DNA of 64,000 nucleotides from Siphonodentalium dalli (lineage: Eukaryota > Mollusca > Scaphopoda > Gadilida > Siphonodentaliidae), in assembly GCA_032622095.1 (NCBI GenBank), contig CP136066.1:57378609-57442608 (forward strand), written 5' to 3'. Numbering within the stretch: position 1 is the stretch's first letter; each line of letters opens with the position of its first letter. Shown piece by piece: positions 34,095 through 45,300 of the stretch. The position numbers were made by a program, and so were the translations under genes. The notes under the pieces were generated by a model that saw nothing but the letters and a program-made list of their open reading frames with translations, had not been told where the DNA came from and did not search any database.

Positions 34095-34260
34095 ATAGCG
34101 AATTATCGAAATATGAAATACAACGAAAAAGCGAAATATGAAAATACAGCGAAATAGTACGAAAAATCGAAATAGGAAAATACAGCGAAATAGCGAAATA
34201 GGGCGAAATATAGAGCGAAATATAGAAATAGGAAATTATTTTTATAAACGAAATAAAGAG
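34095..34260 (+). repeat. Irregular GCGAAATA short repeat
   Basis: About fifteen occurrences of GCGAAATA or ACGAAAAA variants with AATAC/AATAG spacers. Frames across it are Ile/Tyr/Ser-rich and not genes. Confidence 0.75.
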
Positions 34261-34293
34261 TGTTTTAAAGAGCGTAAGTATATAAATATAAAT

Positions 34294-34439
34294 AATAAAC
34301 GGCGGATTCAACGTGGTCATGGGTTTTGGCCGCGATAAAAAATCAGCAATCTCCGCATGAACCCCTTCGGGATTCATGCTGTTTGCTGATTTTTTCTCGC
34401 GGTCAAAATCCCATGACCACATTGAAACCGCCGTTCATT
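34294..34439. repeat. 146-bp foldback with a CTTCGG apex
   Basis: Arms AATAAACGGCGGATTCAACG... and ...CCGCCGTTCATT pair with few mismatches. The apex is TGAACCCCTTCGGGATTCA. The right end phrase ATGACCAC-ATTGAAACC-GCCGTTCATT recurs with changes at about 37010-37045, so this is a dispersed family. Confidence 0.85.
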
Positions 34440-35039
34440 TCTTATGTGAACCCCTCTTATTGGGGGCAAAACACGCAAGGGTTGTCCGGAAAAAGGTCAA
34501 TTTGTGCGACTAGTTTTTTCTTATTGGAAAATTATTCTAGTTTTTAGATGTTGACAATAATCCTAACCTCACTATCTAATCCATGGCGTATTATTGGCCG
34601 TTTTATATATTCTTGTTCGGCAAATTTTCCTGAAGAAAAGAAACAATAGAAACCTTTTGTATTAATTATTGAGATTTTGCAGTAGACCGCCAATAGTTAC
34701 TGCTATGAACCCAGAGGTAGTTATCCTGCATTCGCGAGGACATGCAGGAATTTAGGCTCAATTTAATGATCGTACGTGAAACATTTGTGACAAATTATTA
34801 GATTGTTCTCAATTATGTGAAAATGGACAAACATTTACCACCAGTTGTAGTTTGCTCGTGCTTACACACACTTCCTTTTCATTATATGAGTTCAGTAGAT
34901 ATCAATAACACCAAATGCATTTGCGGTACTCCATTATTTGAGAAGCTCACGAGTCGTCTCCCTTGATGTTTTATTAAATTTTGACACCTTTTACAACGGC
35001 AGATTAATACAGACGACTCCCGTCATTTTGATATATAGA
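34440..35039. other. Non-coding, nothing recognised
   Basis: AT-rich flank between the foldback and the reverse-transcriptase relic. Confidence 0.4.
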
Positions 35040-36200
35040 AATGAAAAATGCGAGGGGGATGCAACGAAACTTGACATTTTCAGGATTGGCTTATGGGCTA
35101 TATTTCTCTATTTCTGATAAGCAATTTTGAAGATCTTCTTCGGTCTTCTGAAAGCTAAACAAGATCATCAGCAAAGAGATGATGATTAAGTGAACGATTA
35201 TAAATTCGAGTCGGTTTACACGTTTCATCAAAAATGTATATCATATCATCGATATCTATATTGAATAGCGTTGGCGATTAAGAATAGGCCCGTTTCACTC
35301 CGATAGTTGAAAGCTGTTGTGACCCAAGACCTGCACTAGGTTTTACACGGAAATAGCTTGACTCATACATATAACGTATTATCTTATTAACTTTGCCCAT
35401 TATGCCATATCCGTTTAGCTTGTGTAACATGAGTAGTCTATTGGCATAATCTGAACGTCATTCATTCTGAACGTGAACGGAAGTGGCATATACAGTTTCC
35501 CTTTGCATTTTGTATTTGGTGACTATTGAATTCACAATATGAGTACTGTCCACCATGCTTCGCTTTTTGTCTGAACCCAAACTGATTATCACCGATAAGC
35601 TGGTTGTCATCAAGGTGAATGTTTAATCTGAAATAAATTATTTTATTAAATAGTTTCCCCTAATTAGTACACAGTGAAATTGGGCGATAGTTATTTGGCT
35701 TGTGTCTGTCACCTTTCTTATAAAGATTATGTATCAACGATAGGCTCCAACTCTCTGCATAAAGTCCAGATTCTAAACTATGATTGCCAACACGAACGAC
35801 ATCATCAATCAACATCGGAAAGACGAATTTCAGAACCTCATTTAACCCTTTCAGTGCCAAGTCCGATTTTTGTATCAACCCATATTTCCTTGATAATTTT
35901 TTTAATTTATTGAATATAATAATGTGATAATAAATTTGAAAAATGATCAAGGAAATAATTATTTGGTACATAATTTTAAAATGTATTGATTATAATAATG
36001 TGATACATTGATGGAAAGAGCTCTTTCCATCAATGTATCACATTATTATAATCAATAAATTTAAAAAATGATCAAGTAAATATGGGTTGATACAAAAATC
36101 GGACTTGGCACTGAAAGGGTTAAATAATTGACACATCCGCTGATTTCCTATAAATGGTGCAATGTAACACAGGGCGCTCATTTCTGGACGCAATTACTGT
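35040..36200 (-). pseudogene. Non-LTR reverse transcriptase relic
   Basis: Read right to left. Near 35845-35660 the frame gives EVLKFVFPML, AESWSLSLIHNLYKKGD and NNYRPISLC, the conserved N-terminal RT blocks. Near 35340-35240 comes SAGLGSQQLSTIGVKRAYS then SPTLFNIDIDD, matching the block before the active site. Near 35185-35165 lies LFADDLV, the catalytic F-A-D-D box, followed by a stop and frameshift. Several stops and shifts separate the blocks. A MITE (35846-36119) interrupts the N-terminal part. Clade not assigned. Dead copy. Confidence 0.75.
35846..36119. mobile_element. piggyBac-like MITE with nested palindrome (274 bp)
   Basis: Flanked by TTAA (35842-35845, 36120-36123). Termini CCCTTTCAGTGCCAAGTCCG and exact inverse, arms of ~60 bp. 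CCCTTT-type ends with TTAA are typical of piggyBac. A second, perfect ~34-bp-arm palindrome sits inside, centred at about 36020 (GATGGAAAGAGCTCTTTCCATC in the middle, reading through AGAGCTCT). Confidence 0.85.
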
Positions 36201-37055
36201 TACATCAACGCGTGACGTCATAAGTCATGTCACTATGATGGGAGATAAGTAATGACGTTTATCTTTCCGCAAACTTTGGGGAATTGGCGTAAAACGGCGA
36301 TTTCTAGGTTTCCGGCTGTCTATAGACTCCACGGGTTTCCACGTGTTGGGATCAGGGCCTATCATGACATATTGACATGAGGGTCATATACCAATCTAAA
36401 AACCGTTGCATGTCACCTTTACGTGCATCATTTCTAGTCAACAAAGAAAACTGGAACGCATGCAAGCTGTTTTAAACTAAAAACAAAGTAAAATATATTA
36501 TTTGGATAAAATGATCTACTTGTTTGTCAACCGGACACCCGCCGTCCCGTTGGGACATTGTGTGTCGCTCCTTTTATCCACCCCACTTGAACCATTCGTA
36601 TTAATTGCGGCACTGTTTCCATGTTTTTTCTGATTGTCGTTGTTTTTACGACCAGCGAGTAGAATATAATAGATTAATCAGCCGAATAATGAATGAATCC
36701 GGATTAAGTTGTGGCTCTTTGTCTGTGACGCATATAAATTCGAAATAATATGTAAATTTTGATGACATACATCTGAAATAAATTGCTTAACTTTATAGCA
36801 AAAGCAGTTATTGTGTGCGTATATCTATATACGGATACATTTTAAATTCATGCATATGTTATGAAGAACAAGTTAATTTTCCTCAATTTTCACCCGCTTA
36901 GACCCTCATTTCATTTGGTATATCCTTTTGGAATTTAGCAAACAAAAATTATATGTAGCAATAACTTTGGTAAAAGAAATTTTGAATCCAGGGCCGGCCC
37001 TGTCAAAGTACCATGACCATATATTGAAACCACGGTTCATTTATCATACAATTAC
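36201..37055. other. Non-coding, nothing recognised
   Basis: Contains TGACGTCA near 36214 and the partial foldback copy at 37010-37045. Confidence 0.35.
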
Positions 37056-37130
37056 ATGCTATATATAATAGACGATTGATAAAAATAATAATAATGCTAT
37101 ATATAATAGACGATTGATAATAGACGATTG
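37056..37130 (+). repeat. Short tandem repeat, ATAGACGATTGATA
   Basis: ATGCTATATATAATAGACGA... occurs at 37056 and 37093, followed by a third partial unit. Confidence 0.8.
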
Positions 37131-38284
37131 GTTCATGTTTGCATATCAATTATACAGTCCATGTTGCCGCTGAACATACGCTCCAGGGACGAGACAACAG
37201 GGGAGTGTTTCACACGCTCAAAACTCTGGCCAACATTTTCAACAGAGGTACAAGTCATGCTTCGCACAACATCAGTTGTAAATTTAAGAGTGTGAGAAGT
37301 TTTGACTTTTAGCCCATTAGTTGAATATTTTACGACTTTCGGTAAAATGTTTTGACCGTAGCGTGGTGTTAAGTTAATGTTTAGACTGTAGCGTGTGTTA
37401 AGGCGGACCGTAGTCTGGTGTTAATTTGGACGTTTCCGACAATTGGTAAGTTTAAAATACCAGTTCGGTATGCTTCAAGACGGGTGTGTAGTTGGAAATT
37501 GCAATGTAAGCAACGAAGACCCGTTGCCATGTACCTGATACACTCCGCCCGAAAGATACACAGAACAAATGTATATACCATTTATGTAATCGAGTACATT
37601 CTTATTGTTGTTAGGTGTATCAAACCATAACTGCTTCGCGTTTCATTATAGCATTACACTGAGGGAGCGAACAATGCCGATATAAATAACGAACGAACTA
37701 TTATATAAATTGCATGCGTGTGTGGTTCGGAACTATATCACAGCGTGCTATCACTTTTTGTCAACCGAACAGTCACTCAGTGCTCTTGTGCAGACATCAA
37801 TTTACAATACTATTGAAGCGAAGATCATATAGTACAGTGTATGTCCTCCTATCTATACCGACATTCGGTAGTAATACTCTGGAAAACTTCAAGAAAATCG
37901 AGAGCATTGATATATATGCAATGTCAACATAATTGTGATGGATTATACTCTACATTTGCATTGATTTGATATATTCATTCAATAAGGTAATGTAGGTTTT
38001 GTTTTGCCATAAATGTAAGGTGTTTTATACATGTAGATTGATTTGATATTCATGTGTTTATGCAAAGGCCCATTTCAGATCTCCAGACCCATTACAGCCA
38101 CAATTGGTTCTGACAATCCCAGATGAGCGAAGTTATCTCGATCTTTGGGATAGCCCTCAATGAACGTATATCATATAATAATTTACAGACTACGCCCTAC
38201 TCTACTAAAATTGAAAGTAGCACACAGTCGGCCTGAATAGATTCCCAGGATACTTTGCAGTGCAAGAGCGTACTATGTGCCTTC
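37131..38284. other. Non-coding; fragment of the 21990-type repeat
   Basis: 37170-37260 (CAGGGACGAGACAACAGGGG) resembles the left end of the repeat at 21990. Short frames at 37381-37932 are not recognised. Confidence 0.4.
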
Positions 38285-38610
38285 AATTCGGATGGGCAGT
38301 CCCAGTAACTGGTAATGCCTCGATAACAATGGCGGATAGACATTCCCAGTGATAATGTTTCTTAACCCAATTCAGATTGACGCTTCCAGTCATTGGTGGT
38401 GTCCCTATAACAATGGTAGCTGGACATTCCCAGAGATTGCTAATGTCCCCTTAATTATTTCAGATGGACGCTTTCAGACTAAATAGATGGACAATTCCAG
38501 TCGTTGGTGGTGTCCCTATAACAATGACTGATGGACAATCCCAGTGATTGCTAATGTCCCTATCACACTGTTGGGTGTACACTCCCAGTGATCGGTAAAG
38601 TCCCCACAAA
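38285..38610 (+). repeat. Minisatellite of ~45-bp units
   Basis: Repeated phrases TTCCCAGTGAT/ATTCCAGTCGTTGGTGGT, ATGTCCCTATAACAATG and TGGACATTCCCAG over about seven diverged units. Confidence 0.7.
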
Positions 38611-39245
38611 TATATCTTGTACTTGATGACAATGCCCTCTGAAACATATGACATTAGATCGGTTGGGTTGAGTAAATGTTCTCGAAACATCACATCTTGG
38701 CGATCGACCCCTTCAGTACTGTTTTGATCGGTTACAAACCGAGGTCTGTATCAGCCTCATACCGACGCATGTACGCCCGGATCGGAAGCATTTAATCTAC
38801 ATAGTAGTATGGCTACATTTTCTCTAATAACAAAATAATGTGTATAATTATCTTGTAGGGTGAATTTATAACTGGAATCGGCACTAATTGGACTTATGCA
38901 CATAATATATTTTCTGATGAACATGCATATGAATACATTTTCCAACATAAATAGTGAAACTACAATAACATAATAATGTATAGCATTTTAAAAGCGCCTT
39001 ATCCAATGAGGCACAAAGCACTCAATGATACAGCATATGACAGAGCACCAGCACATTAAAACACATACGCATGTACACACAAACAATAACTACAAAGAAA
39101 TAAATCAAACAATTCATATACAAATAAGGATGAAGGCTGGGTGTATTGTATAAAACAATGCAGGAAATATGTGCTTAGCTTTGGTAGTGATGGGTAGGTG
39201 TGTCTCACCTTCTATATAAACCAATAGTGTTATGTATTCTCTGTA
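38611..39245. other. Non-coding, nothing recognised
   Basis: AT-rich sequence with CA-rich phrases near 39060-39090; no gene. Confidence 0.4.
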
Positions 39246-39368
39246 TATGACATGTGTGCGTATGTGTGGGGTGCGTGAGGGTGTGTATGTGTGTGTGTGA
39301 GGGAGAGGGTGTGTGTGTGTGGGGGGGGTGTGTGAGAGATAGAGAGAAAGAGAGAGAGAAAGAGAGAA
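39246..39368 (+). repeat. GT/GA microsatellite
   Basis: Interrupted (GT)n from 39250 to 39340 followed by (GA)n to 39368. Confidence 0.95.
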
Positions 39369-39569
39369 GTTTATAGCGACTCTTTACTTTTTGTATAAGT
39401 CACATGGTTGTCACGTGGTCGTAATGGTGAATTAACCGCCTCATTGCCGTTTTATTATACTGCCATGGTGTAACCAAGGAAGTATATACAGAACTTCCAA
39501 CTTCGGGGTCTCGACGGAATCTGAAAGAACTCGAAAAATAAGTGTGACAAACTGCAAACCGTTTTGGCG

Positions 39570-42340
39570 GCAAATTATTTTTTCCGGTCGTTCTGGCGGT
39601 CCGAAAGTCCGGAACCTGGGTGGAAGTTCCTAGTCGTTCCGAAACGAACAATGGCAGACTGAAAAAAAAAACCGTTGATGGAGAGCATCAGAAATTTTTT
39701 TCTCCCGAGTACAATTTGCATTGTCACTCGAAATTCGCCGTTTTTCCATCCGTTCTGGGTCGTTCCGGCCCGTTCCGGGTTCGATATCCAGGCAACGAGA
39801 CACTTTATTCGGAAAAATGCAACGTTATCGACGGAAGGGGTTCGTTATGAGTATCAACAATGAATTCCAACGCAAAATTGGCAGGGATGCGGCCGTGACA
39901 GGGGGTTGAAGAAAACGGAGAATAAGTAGGCGACGTTATGTCGTCGCCGATTCCAAGCTGTGTGGCAAAAAATTTATTTTCCGGCAAACCAAAAACATCA
40001 AAAATGAATTTTCTTTTCTTTGAAACGGTTAAGCTAATTGACACGCATGGTAGCACAGACACGATATTTGTCATGGGATCCCAAGAGAGCTCAAAATGGG
40101 ATTTATGTCTGGTAAAAAGGCAATTTACATGTTATAACTCAATAATAAAAAACACTCCTAGTCGCCATTTTAATATGTTTAGCACCATATACTTCATTTC
40201 CGTCGGTTCCATTTGTCACAGGAGTATTTTCTGTAGGTATGACGAACGGGGCGAATCATCTGACCTGCGTAGGGGAGGGGTTGAAAGATAGGGAGAAAGG
40301 TAGACGAAATTCCATTCTAGGTCGTTCCAGACCGTTCCAGGCTCGGTGTCCATACAAATTGAGGCGCGTTTACCTGAATGGTGCTATGCTATAAATATAA
40401 GGGATGCATTAGAAATATTCGAGCTGAAATCAAGCACAAAATTGACAGGGATGCGGCCGTGAGAGGGGGTTGAAGAAAACGGAGAATAAGTAGACGACGA
40501 TATATCGTCGCCTGGCAAGAAATTGATTTTCCGGCAAACCAAAAACATTTTTTTCTTTAAATCGGTTAAGCTAATTGACACGCATGGTAGCACAGACAGG
40601 ATATTTGTCATGGGATCCCAAGAGAGCTCACAACGGGATTTATGTCTCGTAAAAAGGCAACTTACATGTTATAACTCAATAATAAAAAACACCCCTAGTC
40701 GCCATTTTAATATGTTTAGCACCATATTCTTTATTTCCGTCGGTTCCATTTGTCACAGGAGTATTTTCGGTAGGTATGACGAACGGGGCGAATCATCTGA
40801 CCTGCGTAGGGGAGGGGTTGAAAGATAGGGAGAAAAGTAGACGAAATTCCATTCTAGGTCGTTCCAGACCGTTCCAGGCTCGGTGTCCATACAAATTGAG
40901 GCGCGTTAGCCTGAATGGTGCTATGCTATCAATATAAGGGATGCATTAGAAATATTCGAGCTGAAATCAAGCACAAAATTGACAGGGATGCGGCCGTGAG
41001 AGGGGGTTGAAGAAAACGGAGAATAAGTAGACGACGATATATCGTCGCCTGGCAAGAAATTGATTTTCCGGCAAACCAAAAACATCCAAAATGATTTTTT
41101 TTCCTTTAAATCGGTTAAGCTAATTGACACGCATGGTAGCACACACAGGATATTTGTCATGGGATCCCAAGAGAGCTCACAACGGGATTTATGTCTCGTA
41201 AAAAGGCAATTTACATGTTATAACTCAATAATTAAAAACTCCCCTAGTCGCCATTTTAATATGTTTAGCACCATATACTTCATTTCCGTCGGTTCCATTT
41301 GTCACAGGAGTATTTTCGGTAGGTATGACGAACGGGGCGAATCATCTGACCTGCGTAGGGGAGGGGTTGAAAGATAGGGAGAAAAGTAGACGAAATTCCA
41401 TTCTAGGTCGTTCCAGACCGTTCCAGGCTCGGTGTCCATACAAATTGAGGCGCGTTTACCTGAATGGTGCTATGCTATCAATATAAGGGATGCATTAGAA
41501 ATATTCGAGCTGAAATCAAGCACAAAATTGACAGGGATGCGGCCGTGAGAGGGGGTTGAAGAAAACGGAGAATAAGTAGACGACGATATGTCGTCGCGTG
41601 GCAAGAAATTGATTTTCCGGCAAACCAAAAACATCCAAAATGATTTTGTTTTCTTTAAATCGGTTAAGCTAATTGACACGCATGGTAGCACAGACAGGAT
41701 AATTGTCATGGGATCCCAAGAGAGCTCACAACGGGATTTATGTCTCGTAAAAAGGCAACTTACATGTTATAACTCAATAATAAAAAACACCCCTAGTCGC
41801 CATGTTAATATGTTTAGCACCATATTCTTTATTTCCGTCGGTTCCATTTGTCACAGGAGTATTTTCGGTAGGTATGACGAACGGGGCGAATCATCTGACC
41901 TGCGTAGGGGAGGGGTTGAAAGATATATAGGGAGAAGAGTGGGCGAAATTCCATTCTAGGTCGCTCCAGACCGTTCCAGGCTCGGTATCCATACAAATTG
42001 AGGCGCGTTAGCCTGACTGGTGCTATGCTAGCAATATAAGGGATGCATTAGAAATATTCGAGCTGAAATCAAGCACAAAATTGACAGGGATGCGGCCGTG
42101 AGAGGGGGTTGAAGAAAACGGAGAATAAGTAGACGACGATATGTCGTCGCGTGGCAAGAAATTGATTTTCCGGCAAACCAAAAACATCCAAAATGATTTT
42201 TTTTTCTTTAAATCAGTTAAGCTAATTGACACGCTAAGTAGCACAGACAGGATATTTGTCATGGGATCCCAAGAGAGCTCGCAACGGGATTTATGCCGCC
42301 GCCGATTCCAAGTCATGTTGCAAGAAATTCACTTTCCGCC
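39570..42340 (+). repeat. Satellite 1: five ~537-565-bp tandem units
   Basis: The landmark GATGCGGCCGTGA recurs at about 39886, 40450, 40987, 41536 and 42090. Units 2-5 are highly alike, unit 1 more diverged. Each contains GTCGTTCCAGACCGTTCCAG, an ACGACGATATRTCGTCG palindrome, and a plus frame of ~100 codons (for example 40523-40828, 41060-41377) with an antisense frame of ~80 codons. The frames start and end differently between units and their differences include indels, so I treat them as incidental. The fifth unit is cut at about 42290 and passes into satellite 2 through a short reused piece of the unit. Confidence 0.9.
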
Positions 42341-45300
42341 AAACCAAAAGCATCCAAAATCGGTCGAAATTTTTACCCTTCTCGAAAATGGTCCATACCC
42401 CATGTTCACCCCGCCCCCGATAAAAATTGTTGGGGGTCGGGTGTTTCTAGGGGTATTTGGGGCGGGCCATCCACCATTAGCGTAAAATCTGTGGAAATCC
42501 TTACCATTCTCGAAAATGATAAATCCCCCATTTTCGCCCCTTCGTGGTGGCACCCTCGGGGTTAAGGGTGGGGAATCGGGTGTTTCTGTGTGGTATTTGA
42601 GGCGGGCCACCCACCCATGTCGAAAAATCGGTCGAAATCGTGACCGTTCTCGAAAATGGTCCATTCCCCGTTTTCACTCACTCGCTGTGCCATCACCGGA
42701 GGTAATTGGTGGCGGTCGGATGTTTTCATGTCGTATTCGGGACGGGCCACTCAACCATGCCGTCAAATCGGTCGAAATTGTCCATACCCCATGTTTACAC
42801 CCTAGGGCTAGCACCCAGGGGTGATTGGTGTGGTCGGGGTGTCTTTAGCGGTATTTTGAGCGGGCCACCAACCCATACTGTAAAATCGGTCGAAATCATT
42901 ACCGTTCTCGAAAATGGTATATACCCCACTTTAATACCCTCGGGTGGCACCGTCAGTGGTGGCGGTGGGGTCGGGGTGTTTCTATGTGGTATTTAGGGCG
43001 GCCCACCCACGAAATCCTTATGGTTCTCGAAAATGTTCCATACCCACCTCCCCCACTTGCAATTGGTGGCACCCCCGAGGGTGATGGGTAGGGTTCGGGG
43101 TGTTTCCAGTGGTATTTAGGACCGGCCACCTACCCATGCCATTAAATCGGTCGAAATTCTTACCGTTCTCGAAAAATGTTTCTTACCCCATTTTCACCCC
43201 TCGTGGTGGCACCCCGTTGTGTTATGTGGGGTCCTGGTGTTTCTATGAGGTTTTTGGGGCTGGCCATCCACCAATGCCATCAAATCGGTCGAAATCCTTA
43301 CCGTTCTAAAAATGGCCCATACCCCGTTTTTACCTCCCTCGGGGTGGCACAACGGGGGGTGATGATGGGGGATCCGGGAGTTTCTATGGTATTTTGGGCG
43401 GATCAACCACCCATGCCGTCAAATCGGTCGAAAACCTTACCGTTTTCGAAAATGGTCCTTACCATATTTTCAACCCCCTCGGCTGGCACCCAGGGGGTGA
43501 TGGGTGGGGGTCCGGGAGTTTCTAGTGTATATTAGGCGAATCACCCACCCGTGCCGTCAAATCGGTCGAAATCCTCACCGTTCTCGTAAATGGTCCATAC
43601 CCCATTTTCACCTCGTCGGGGTGGCATCCCCGGGATGATGGGTGGGGTCGGGTGTTTTTAGGGGGTATTTGGGCGGGCCACCCACCCACGACGTCAAATC
43701 GGTCAAAATTCGTACTTTCTAGAAAATTGTCCATACCATATGTTCACCCTTCGGGTGGCACACCAAGGAGGTGATTGGTGGGGTCAGGGTGTTTCTAGTG
43801 GGTACTTGGGGCGGGCCACTCGCCAATGCCGTCAAATGGGTGGAAGTTCTCACCGTTTTCGAAAATGGTCCAAAGCCCATTCGGTTCGGTGTATTCCTAG
43901 GTGGTATTTGGGGCGGGCCACTCACTCATGCCATCAAATCGGTCGAAATTCTAATCGTTCTCGAAAGTTGTTCATACCCCATTTTCACCCCTACGGAGTG
44001 ACACCCCCGGTGTGATCGGTCGGGTTCTGTGTGGTTCTGGGTGTTTCTAGATGGTATTTGGGGCGGGCCATCCATCCGTGTCGTCCAATCCGTGGTATTT
44101 GGGGCGAGCTACCCACATTTTCACCCATCGAAGTGGCACCCCCCCCCCTCGAGTGATGGTGGGGGTATGGTGTGTCTAGCGGTATTTGTGGCGGGCCACA
44201 CACCCATGCAAGGCGTGATATCGGTCGAAATCCACACCGTTCTTGCAAATGGTCCGCATCCCATTTCCTACTCCAATGGTTGCCACCCCGGAGTGATGGG
44301 TAGGGATCGGGGTGTTTCTAGGGGTATTTGGGGCGGGCCAACCACTCATGCCGTCAAATCGGTCGAAATCCTTTCCGTTCTCGAAAATGGTTCATAGCCC
44401 ATTCTCACCCCTCGAGGTGGCAACCCGGGGATGATGGATGGGTGATTCGGGAGTTTATAGGGTATTTTGGACGTATCACCCACCCATGCCGTCAAATCGG
44501 TTCTCGAAAATGGTCCATACCCCATTTTTACCTCATTGGGTGGCATCCGCGGGATGATGGTGGGGGTCGGGTGTTTATAGGGGAATTTGGGGCGGGCCAC
44601 CCACACATGCCGTCAAATTGGTCTAAAACTTGCCGTTTTCGAAAATGGTCCTTACCACATGTTCAACCCCCTGGGGTGGCACATCGGGGGCGGGAGGGGC
44701 GGGTGATGTCCTGGAGTTTCTAGGGTATATTAGGCTGATAACCCACCCATGCCGTCAAATCGGTCGAAATCCTTACCGTTCTCGAAAATGGTCAATACCC
44801 TATTTTGACCACCTCGGGTGGCACCCAGGGGTGATGGTGGGGTCGCGTGTTTTAGGGGGTATTTGGGGCGGGCCACCCACCCATGACGTCCAATCGGTGG
44901 AATTTCTTACCATTCTCGAATACAGTTCATACCCCATGTTCACCCATTCGGGGTGGCAACACCCAGGGTGATGGCGGCTTCGGGGTATTTCTAGGGGGTA
45001 TTTGTGGCGGGCCACCCACCCATGCCGTCAAATCGATCGAAATCCTTACCATTCTCGAAAATTGTCCATACCCCATGTTCACCCCTACGGAGTGGCACCA
45101 CCGGTGTGATATGTGGGAGTCGGGGTGTTTCTAGGCGGTATTTGGGGCGGGCCACCCACCCATGCCGTCAAATCCATACGGCATTTTCACTCCCTATGGG
45201 TGATACCCCCCCCCCCCCCCCCCCACCGGAGTGATGGGTGGGGGTGGGGTTTTTCTAGTGGGTATTTGGGACGGGCCACCCACTCTGGGCGGCACTCCTC

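Noticed and set aside
39805-42485. Repeated plus and minus ORFs in the ~545-bp units as genes
   Set aside because: Starts, ends and frames change between units through indels; both strands are open, as expected for near-identical tandem copies.
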